64,000 nt of DNA from Mesorhizobium caraganae (GTDB lineage Bacteria; Pseudomonadota; Alphaproteobacteria; Rhizobiales; Rhizobiaceae), in assembly GCF_016836705.1 (NCBI RefSeq), contig NZ_JAFCGY010000001.1:1116001-1180000 (forward strand), written 5' to 3'. Under the pieces are notes generated by a model. That model saw only the letters and a program-made list of their open reading frames with translations. It made no database searches and had not been told where the DNA came from. A program made the translations under genes and the position numbers. This document shows, in pieces, positions 58,289-64,000 of this stretch (positions are counted from its first letter, which is position 1; each line of letters opens with the position of its first letter).

Positions 58289-60124
58289 TCAGCCTGCTTC
58301 GGCCGGCTCGGGTTTTGATTGCTCGCCTGAAAGCATCCTCGACAGGCGGCTGCCGGCCTTCGCCTTCAACCTCTGATATTGCCCGACTTCGACGATCCGG
58401 CCGGTTTCGATCGCAACCACCCAGTCGGCGAAGGCGATCATCGACGGCCTGTGCGCGATGGTCAGGATCGTCATCGATCCGCGCAAGCCGTCGATCGATT
58501 TGGCGATCAGAGACTGGTTCTGCCAGTCGAGCGCGCTGGTCGCCTCGTCGAGAATGAGCAGCAAGGGCTTGCGCAGCAACGCGCGCGCCAGTGCAATGCG
58601 CTGGCGTTCGCCGCCTGAGAGCCGCACGCCACGGTCGCCGACCACCGTGTCGAGCCGCAGTTCCAGCTTTTCGACAAACTCAGCGCCATGCGCGGCGCGA
58701 AGTGCAGTCCACAGCTCTTCGTCACTGGCTTGTGGCGCGGCAAGGCGCAGATTGGCGGCGATCGTGTCGTGGAGCAGGAACACATCCTGCGGCACATAGG
58801 CCACCTGATCGCGCCAGTGCCGCCGGTTGGCAGCACTGATCTCGACGCCGTCGGCCAGGATCTTGCCTTCGCTCGGCTCCAGCAGGCCGAGCAGCATGTC
58901 GGCAAGCGTGCTCTTGCCCGAGCCTGACGGGCCGATCAGTGCCGTTACCTTGCCGGCAGGCAGGCCGAAGGTGATGTCGCTCACCACCGGCTCGCCGCCG
59001 GCCTCATAGGCAAAGGAAACATTGCGGATGTTGAGCCCGATATCCAGTGACAGCTTGGCATCGGATTCGAGGTTCGCAGGCTCGCGCTCGGCGTCGAAAC
59101 GCGCCTGCATGTCACGCATCGAGGCATAGGCGGGCAGATTGATCAGCACTTGCTGCGCTTGCATCTGCATATCCATGAAGCGCGGCGCAATGCGCATGAA
59201 CACCAGAAGCAGCACGACGATCTCGGCAAGCGAAAGATTGAAGCGAACCAGGGCGACATAGATGAACAGGCTGAGGCCGATGACGCTGGCGACCTGGAAC
59301 AAAGCGGTGCCGATGGTGCTGTTGCGCACATAGTTGATGTTGTCGGCCTTCATCTTCTCCAGTGTCGCGCGAAGCTGCGCGTAATAGGTCTCCTCGACAT
59401 TCAGGCTCTTGGCCACCTTGATGCCGCCGAGGAACTCCGAGACCGTGCGGTACTGCTCCTGACGATTGGTGGTCAAAACCCGGCCGAAAGCGCTGGCTCG
59501 CGCACGAAACGGCTGCAGAGCCAGGAACGTGACGATGCCGACGACGATGGCGAAGGCCGTCATGACAGGCGAAATGAACAGCGAAACCACGAAATAGCCT
59601 GCCAGAAGCACAGCGATCTGCACCAGCATCAGCAGCGAGAAGGCGGCTGACTGAACGCGGTCGATGTCGCCGGTCAGCGCATGGTCGAGGTCGGAACTGC
59701 GCATGCGCGCAAAAATGCCCCACCGCGCTTTGCCGATGCTCTCGAACAGGTTCATGCGCAGGCGGTTGATGAAGTCGAGCAGCAGCCGCGCCATGTAGAC
59801 GGATTTGTAGCGATTGAACGCTGCTTGCAGCGCGACAAGCCCGACCAGCAGGCAAAGCACCGTGGTCAATTGCAGCGTCCCGTCCGGCGCCAGCCAGCGC
59901 ACGAAGTCGTTGTTCGGCAGCTTGACCGCAAAATTCTGCTCGGGCCGCCCGACCAGATGCAGCAGCGGCACCAGAAGCAGGATCGAGATGCCTTCCGTCA
60001 GGCTCCCCAGGATCAGGAACAGCAGCGCCGTCAGCGTCCTGCGCCCGCCAATCCGGGCCATGGCGGCGCCGAACCCGGCGACATCTCGGTAAAACGACAG
60101 TTGCAAGATCTTCGATACCGACAT
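58289..60124 (-). CDS. ABC exporter of the lasso-peptide cluster (D protein)
   Basis: A 611-residue fused membrane/ATPase half-transporter. The membrane domain (about 1-330) has six helices, including LLFLILGSLTEGISILLLVPLL and IAVLLAGYFVVSLFI. The ATPase domain (about 370-590) has Walker A GPSGSGKST, Q-loop YVPQDVFLLHDT, signature LSGGERQR and Walker B LLLILDEATSALD. It belongs to the MsbA/PglK-like group used as exporters of lasso peptides (McjD role), giving export and producer immunity. ATG 60124 is 5 bases after the kinase gene's stop, so it is the last gene of the lasso operon. Alternative: a polysaccharide flippase for the adjacent exo genes. Confidence 0.87.
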   Translation of the reverse strand: MSVSKILQLSFYRDVAGFGAAMARIGGRRTLTALLFLILGSLTEGISILLLVPLLHLVGRPEQNFAVKLPNNDFVRWLAPDGTLQLTTVLCLLVGLVALQAAFNRYKSVYMARLLLDFINRLRMNLFESIGKARWGIFARMRSSDLDHALTGDIDRVQSAAFSLLMLVQIAVLLAGYFVVSLFISPVMTAFAIVVGIVTFLALQPFRARASAFGRVLTTNRQEQYRTVSEFLGGIKVAKSLNVEETYYAQLRATLEKMKADNINYVRNSTIGTALFQVASVIGLSLFIYVALVRFNLSLAEIVVLLLVFMRIAPRFMDMQMQAQQVLINLPAYASMRDMQARFDAEREPANLESDAKLSLDIGLNIRNVSFAYEAGGEPVVSDITFGLPAGKVTALIGPSGSGKSTLADMLLGLLEPSEGKILADGVEISAANRRHWRDQVAYVPQDVFLLHDTIAANLRLAAPQASDEELWTALRAAHGAEFVEKLELRLDTVVGDRGVRLSGGERQRIALARALLRKPLLLILDEATSALDWQNQSLIAKSIDGLRGSMTILTIAHRPSMIAFADWVVAIETGRIVEVGQYQRLKAKAGSRLSRMLSGEQSKPEPAEAG

Positions 60125-60129
60125 GTTGC

Positions 60130-61107
60130 TCACCGCGGCCGGTTGTCGGCGGCCAGATCGTTTTCGATCAGGGCGACGGCCTCGCCGATACGGTCGAGCC
60201 CGGTCGGCACTTCGAGGCGGCAGACGCCGATCTGGCTGGCGAGGGCTGCGCATTGGCGGAGGTGCGTCGTGGCAAAATCGCCGACCAGGGCCGGGCGGCC
60301 GAACCGCGTCACATAGGAGAATTTGATGATAGCCGGCAGGGCGCCCATGTTCGGCAGCGGCGTAATCGCTGCCTTTTCGCCGCGCTCGAGGATGTAGATC
60401 CGCGTTGCCGGCACCATCTCGCTTGAAAATCCGCCACGCAGGCGATGCTGCATCTTGTCGATCGCCGCATGCACCTGCGGGCGTATCTCAGCTTGCCGGA
60501 TGGGAAACGCGGCTGCGGCATCGGCGGCGAGCTTCAACTGCGGAAAGCCCGGAACGATCATCGGCTGTTCGGTGAGATCGAGCGCTACGACATCGTCGGT
60601 CAGCAAGCGATGTCCGGCCCCGATCATAGCGCTTGCCGTCGTCGATTTGCCGGCGCCTTTGTCGCCCATGAAAACAGCGCTCTTGCCGCCGACGGCAATG
60701 GCGCTGGCATGCAGGATGAGCAGGCCGCGCTGGTGCAGGAGCAGCGCCATGACCGGGCCGAGCAGCGGAAACGCCAGCAGCGCATCGTCGACATCAGGCG
60801 CCGGCTCGACCTCGATGCGGCAGGCATCGGTGATCAAGAAGGCGCCGACAGTCTGCCATGCCAGATATTGCTGCCGCGGCTCGAAGCGGAAAGCAGTTCC
60901 GGTCTGGGGCGAAGGTTTTGGCAAGTCGATTGGGCCGACCGTGATCAGGACGTCGGCAGGAGCTGGTGCGCTCGGCTCCAGCTCGGGCAGGTCGATCTGC
61001 GAAGCGATCGTCAGGCCATAAGCCTTGTAGAAATGTCGCGCGCGAGCCTTGGGATGACCGGCCTCGCGGTTCGGATCGGCGGTGAGTGGCATGTTGACCG
61101 GCATCAT
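60130..61107 (-). CDS. HPr-kinase-like lasso-peptide kinase
   Basis: A 325-residue protein whose C-terminal half has the HPr kinase/phosphatase fold: LLILHASAIAVGGKSAVFMG, Walker A GDKGAGKST (148-156) and the acidic pair LTDDVV (Asp171/172). Such proteins occur in lasso clusters; in the paeninodin family the kinase phosphorylates the C-terminal serine of the precursor. The precursor here ends in serine, which fits. The start ATG at 61107 overlaps the cyclase stop (ATGA); ATG 61104 follows directly. The longer open frame upstream lies within the cyclase gene and was discarded. Confidence 0.85.
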   Translation of the reverse strand: MMPVNMPLTADPNREAGHPKARARHFYKAYGLTIASQIDLPELEPSAPAPADVLITVGPIDLPKPSPQTGTAFRFEPRQQYLAWQTVGAFLITDACRIEVEPAPDVDDALLAFPLLGPVMALLLHQRGLLILHASAIAVGGKSAVFMGDKGAGKSTTASAMIGAGHRLLTDDVVALDLTEQPMIVPGFPQLKLAADAAAAFPIRQAEIRPQVHAAIDKMQHRLRGGFSSEMVPATRIYILERGEKAAITPLPNMGALPAIIKFSYVTRFGRPALVGDFATTHLRQCAALASQIGVCRLEVPTGLDRIGEAVALIENDLAADNRPR

Positions 61108-63023
61108 GCGTGGTTCTCGCGCAGTTGCACCTGCCTTAGCCACAGCGACAGCGCGATCGAGCGCCAGACATACTGGACATCGGGCAAGGTGGCTTCGTCC
61201 GGTTGCCGCGAGATGCGGCCGTAGGCGGCGGTCACTTCGGGCAGGTTGACGTAAGGGGCAATCAGCGCCGCATCCGCCACCAGCACCTTGTCGAGGAGAT
61301 CGCGGTGATTGCCGAGCATGCCTTTGACCAAATTGGAGGTGAAATCGATCTTGTCGCGCCGCCACTGCACCGCCGGCGGCAGAATTCCTTCCATGGCGCG
61401 CCGCAGCACCGAACGGCCAAAGCCCTGGTTGAGTTTCTCCGCACCGGGCAGCGCCAGGCAGAACTCGACCAGCGGCTTGTCCCAGAAGGGGTAGCGCGGC
61501 TCGACGCCGAAATTCGCCGCGGCCTTGTCGAGAACCTCGAAAGCGTGCGGCACCATCCCGTTCGACAGCAGCCAGCGATGGGTCAAGGTCTCACTGGCGC
61601 TGACCGCGGGCGGCATGTAGCCAGCCCGGCGAAACCGCTCGACGAGGTCCGTCCGCATCGCCAGATCCGGATTGATCAGGCCGCGCCAGCTTGTCACCGG
61701 CCGCCCAGTGGGACGGCTTCGTAATTTGCTCAGCGCGCGGTTCGCGAGCCGTTTGATTTTGGCGATGCGCCAGGCCGGCCCGTAAAGGGTGAGGAATTGA
61801 TAATAGAGGCCGAGCATGCCGTCGCCATAAGTGTTGGAAGCGCTGCGCAGCTCGCGCCAAAGCTCCATCCATTTGCCGGCATCGGCGAGTTCGTGCAGAT
61901 GGCCGTGGCCCTGCGAAACCACCTCGTCGCCGCCATGGCCGTCCAGCAGCACCTTCATGCCCTTGGCGCCGGCGGTTCTGTAGATGTCGCGTGTCAGCGA
62001 CAGGCCAGGCGCCAGGAACGTTTCTTCCTGCTCTTCCAGGATGCGCTCGAACTCGGCGAAGGGCGCATAGTTGCCGACGGAAATCAGGGTCCCGTCGACC
62101 TTCTGCTGTGCCAGCACCGCCTCGATGAAAGGCCGCTCGTCCATCGGCGAACCCTTTTCGAACACCAGCGAGAAGGTCGGCAGCCTCGGCTTTCGCTGCG
62201 CCGCATTCTGCATGCCGGCCACGCAGGCGATCGAGGAGGAATCGAGCCCGCCGCTCAGCATCGCGCCGACCGCCGGCGTGCCGCGCATGCGGTTGCGGAC
62301 CGATTGCGAAAACAGATGGCGGAATTCCTCGGCCGCGTCCGCCCGCATCGGCCTTGGTGATGGCTCGATCTGCCAGTAGCGGCGCAACACTACCTGATTG
62401 CCGGTCACGGTCAGGCTGTGGCGCGCCGGCAGGCGGAAAATGTCGGCGTAGGCTGTTGACTGCGGATCGTCGGGCAGCCCAGCGAGAAATCCGGAAATCT
62501 GGTGTTCGCTGATGCGCATGTCGACGCCGCCGACATCGAGAATCGGCCCGATCTCCGAGGCAAAGACGAAGCGCCGGTCGCTCGAATGGTAGTAGAAGGG
62601 TTTGACGCCGAAATGGTCGCGCACGCAAAACAGCTGCCGGCGCTCGCCATCCCAGAGGGCGAAGGCGAAGTCGCCCTGCAGATGTTCGGGACAGGCTTCG
62701 CCCCAGCGCAGATAGGCGCGCATCAACACCACGGCGTCAGCGACCGAACTGTCCCTGATGCCGAGCCTGGCCAGCAATTCGTCGCGATTGTCCAGCCGGC
62801 AGTCGGCGGTGATCGCGAGCTTGCCGCCCGCCATCGTCACCGGGCCGGGGCCGGCTTCATCGGTGGTGTTGAGCCAGGCGTGGCCAAGAACGACGCTTGC
62901 GTCCATCCACCACGAACTGCCGTCAGGCGCGCGATGCTGCATGCGGGCAAGCATGCGCTGGATGTCAGCCGCAGCGGCCGGCTTGCCTTCCTGCCTGAGC
63001 AGAATTCCGGCGACGCCGCTCAT
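61104..63023 (-). CDS. Lasso-peptide cyclase (asparagine synthetase-like, C protein)
   Basis: A 639-residue asparagine-synthase-like enzyme. The N-terminal domain is a class II amidotransferase fold, but the usual MCG start is MSG, so the glutaminase nucleophile Cys2 is replaced by Ser and ammonia cannot be made in the normal way. The C-terminal synthetase domain has the ATP pyrophosphatase loop SGGLDSS (257-263), then VLLDGHGGDEVVSQGHGH. In lasso clusters this enzyme adenylates the ring Asp/Glu side chain and closes the macrolactam with the new N-terminal amine. The start is 3 bases after the B2 stop, and it overlaps the kinase gene by 4 bases. Confidence 0.9.
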   Translation of the reverse strand: MSGVAGILLRQEGKPAAAADIQRMLARMQHRAPDGSSWWMDASVVLGHAWLNTTDEAGPGPVTMAGGKLAITADCRLDNRDELLARLGIRDSSVADAVVLMRAYLRWGEACPEHLQGDFAFALWDGERRQLFCVRDHFGVKPFYYHSSDRRFVFASEIGPILDVGGVDMRISEHQISGFLAGLPDDPQSTAYADIFRLPARHSLTVTGNQVVLRRYWQIEPSPRPMRADAAEEFRHLFSQSVRNRMRGTPAVGAMLSGGLDSSSIACVAGMQNAAQRKPRLPTFSLVFEKGSPMDERPFIEAVLAQQKVDGTLISVGNYAPFAEFERILEEQEETFLAPGLSLTRDIYRTAGAKGMKVLLDGHGGDEVVSQGHGHLHELADAGKWMELWRELRSASNTYGDGMLGLYYQFLTLYGPAWRIAKIKRLANRALSKLRSRPTGRPVTSWRGLINPDLAMRTDLVERFRRAGYMPPAVSASETLTHRWLLSNGMVPHAFEVLDKAAANFGVEPRYPFWDKPLVEFCLALPGAEKLNQGFGRSVLRRAMEGILPPAVQWRRDKIDFTSNLVKGMLGNHRDLLDKVLVADAALIAPYVNLPEVTAAYGRISRQPDEATLPDVQYVWRSIALSLWLRQVQLRENHA

Positions 63024-63026
63024 CGG

Positions 63027-63446
63027 TCACTGGCCGTGATCGACGAGATGGGTAAACCTGCCAAGCGAGCCGCCAAGCACGATGTGGTCGCCGCTCACCA
63101 GCCAGGCATGCGCCTTCAATTCAGTGCCGGTATCGCGCTCGATGCCGATGCGGATCTTCGAAGCGTTGCCTTGGCGGGCAAGCAAATACTGGCCGGAAAG
63201 CGCCTGGGTGAGGCAGCTTGCGCCGGGCACCAGCCGCGCCGCGGCCGCAACGCCCCAGGCGACGCGCCTGAGATCGCCGATCCCGGCCGGCGCGCTCGCG
63301 TCGAGCCGCGTCACCATGCTGCGAACTTTGTTGTACGAAAGCAGCGTCAGCCCCAGTCTCACCGCTGCAACCACCGCAAGGCAGTGGGCGAGGAAGAGCA
63401 TCTCCGGCCCGCTCAGCGAGAAAACTCTAGACAAGTTCCTCATCAT
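63027..63446 (-). CDS. Lasso-peptide leader peptidase (transglutaminase-like, B2 protein)
   Basis: A 139-residue McjB-C-terminal-like protease. The expected cysteine-protease triad is Cys78 (VPGASCLTQALSGQYLLARQ), His113 (LKAHAWLV) and Asp120 (SGDHIVLGG), all in family-typical surroundings. It removes the leader from the precursor so the core can be cyclised. ATG 63446 (MMRNLSRVF) was picked because GAGG lies 4-7 bases before the ATG pair; a TTG at 63458 would add four residues. The gene overlaps the end of B1 by 20 bases. The split B1/B2 arrangement is usual outside the microcin J25 type. Confidence 0.92.
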   Translation of the reverse strand: MMRNLSRVFSLSGPEMLFLAHCLAVVAAVRLGLTLLSYNKVRSMVTRLDASAPAGIGDLRRVAWGVAAAARLVPGASCLTQALSGQYLLARQGNASKIRIGIERDTGTELKAHAWLVSGDHIVLGGSLGRFTHLVDHGQ

Positions 63447-63726
63447 GGAGCCTCGCAAGCCCGGCGTCCGCCAGGCCTTTCAACAATCCGTCGACATCGG
63501 CCTTGCAGCGTTCGGGCTCGACATTGTAGCGCTCGAGCACCGCGCTGCGGATTTCCGCGATCGGCTTCGGCTCCTGGATCAGTTCCCAGATATAGGCCCC
63601 GACGCTGTTCAGGCTGTAATAGATGTTGGACCGCATATCGAGCAGCGCCAGGCCGTTGCCGAATTCGCAGGCAACCGCATCCTTGCTCGCGCTCACCCGA
63701 TCATGCTCCGAGGGGTTCCAGTCCAT
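63427..63726 (-). CDS. Lasso-peptide leader-binding protein (PqqD-like RRE, B1 protein)
   Basis: A 99-residue PqqD-fold protein, the RiPP recognition element of the cluster. Family pattern: AVACEFGNGLALLDMRSNIYYSLNSVGAYIWELI, followed by the C-terminal helices VLERYNVEPERCKADVDGLLKGLADAGL. It should bind the Tyr/Pro-containing leader and present the precursor to the B2 protease and the cyclase. It is the first biosynthetic gene after the precursor, from which it is separated by about 146 bases containing hairpins. Confidence 0.9.
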   Translation of the reverse strand: MDWNPSEHDRVSASKDAVACEFGNGLALLDMRSNIYYSLNSVGAYIWELIQEPKPIAEIRSAVLERYNVEPERCKADVDGLLKGLADAGLARLHDEELV

Positions 63727-63790
63727 CCTAAACCTCGCTCACACGACACTGCTCACTACACCAACGCTTAGGCAATTCCGGACAAGCGCA

Positions 63791-63816
63791 AGAGCCGGGG
63801 CCTGAGCCCCGACTCT
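63791..63816 (-). promoter_or_regulatory. Stem-loop between lasso precursor and B1
   Basis: AGAG-x-CGGGGC pairs with GCCCCG-x-CTCT around the loop CTGA, with one mismatch. A second small stem CTCTG/CAGAG is at 63827-63839. Such hairpins between precursor and processing genes can act as partial terminators or mRNA stabilisers, giving more precursor than enzyme. Confidence 0.55.
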
Positions 63817-63872
63817 CCTTAGTGCGCTCTGTTTCAGAGTCCGGACTTTGTCACCCCAACGAGAAGAGAGTC

Positions 63873-64000
63873 TCAGGAGAAGGTGAGTTCGCCGACCGGC
63901 GTATGTGCCGGAAAAGAGGCGTCGAGTGCCGTGGTGCCGCTACCGCCTTGCGTGATGGTCTCGATCGAGCCGTGGACCGTCAGGCTTGGGGTTTCGTACT
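63873..64000 (-). CDS. Lasso-peptide precursor (A), 5' end outside the window
   Basis: A partial gene reading in from the right edge of the window and stopping at TGA 63875-63873. The visible leader is 17 residues (63998-63948), from Tyr at -17 with Pro at -14, Leu at -12 and Thr at -2, exactly the canonical lasso leader marks (YETPSL at the left, ITQ at the end). The core is 24 residues (63947-63876): it starts Gly1 and has Asp9 (GGSGTTALD), so a nine-residue macrolactam ring is predicted, followed by a 15-residue tail with Phe12, His15 and Phe23 as possible steric plugs and a final Ser24. The cut position of the leader is inferred from Thr-2. The start codon lies beyond 64000. Confidence 0.88.
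   Translation of the reverse strand, partial: YETPSLTVHGSIETITQGGSGTTALDASFPAHTPVGELTFS

Noticed and set aside
61104-63023. Housekeeping asparagine synthetase
   Set aside because: Lacks Cys2 and sits in an operon with lasso B1, B2, kinase, exporter and precursor.

Overview
The window is GC-rich alphaproteobacterial chromosome, most like Mesorhizobium or a close relative in the Rhizobiales. The evidence is the high GC content, an exoX/exoY/exoF-type exopolysaccharide block, a matB gene of the rhizobial type, many sugar ABC/dehydrogenase operons, and several families of rhizobial palindromic intergenic repeats. No rRNA, tRNA, CRISPR array or insertion sequence was seen.

Layout. 1-2.2 kb: an SDR, a small hypothetical gene and an LHPP-like HAD phosphatase. 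2.2-10.0 kb: a carnitine/betaine catabolism locus. A GlxA/CdhR-type regulator diverges from an operon encoding a dehydrocarnitine-cleaving BKACE enzyme, an HD-domain protein with a complete set of PhnZ-like diiron ligands, L-carnitine dehydrogenase, an acyl-CoA dehydrogenase, an ADP-forming acyl-CoA synthetase and a CaiD-like carnitinyl-CoA dehydratase. Together they could activate gamma-butyrobetaine or crotonobetaine as CoA thioesters, hydrate them to carnitine, oxidise carnitine and cleave the product. 10.2-20.2 kb: an esterase, then three large exported proteins of unknown function, two of which end in cysteine-rich repeats, with a DHFR-like reductase between them. 20.3-26.0 kb: rpe, a GntR regulator, matB and an ABC exporter.

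26.0-37.5 kb: amino-sugar and cell-wall recycling. A kinase, a GntR/UTRA regulator, a SIS-domain deaminase, nagA and an FAD oxidoreductase face murQ plus a complete sugar ABC transporter and a Gfo/Idh dehydrogenase. The divergent promoter region carries two copies of TGGTATT-N4-TGGTATT, which look like operators for the UTRA regulator. 37.6-42.4 kb: a tightly overlapping five-gene sugar operon of unknown substrate (ROK kinase-like, alpha/beta hydrolase, TIM-barrel isomerase, Gfo/Idh, ROK regulator), followed by remnants of a lost sugar ABC transporter. 43.0-45.7 kb: a membrane protein, a semialdehyde dehydrogenase and a DUF1349 protein. 45.7-52.4 kb: a LuxR-type regulator divergent from acxABC (acetone carboxylase), then an SDR.

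52.7-58.2 kb: exopolysaccharide genes (polymerase/ligase-like, acyltransferase, exoF, exoY, exoX-like). 58.3-64.0 kb: the main discovery, a complete lasso-peptide biosynthetic cluster on the minus strand. It has a precursor gene cut by the right edge of the window, a PqqD-like leader-binding protein (B1), a transglutaminase-like leader peptidase (B2), an asparagine-synthetase-like cyclase (C), an HPr-kinase-like tailoring kinase and an ABC exporter. The visible precursor has the canonical leader marks Tyr-17, Pro-14, Leu-12 and Thr-2, a core starting Gly1 with Asp9 available for ring closure, and a C-terminal Ser that is a likely kinase target, as in the paeninodin family.

All calls come from reading the sequence and from family knowledge. 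No database search was run.
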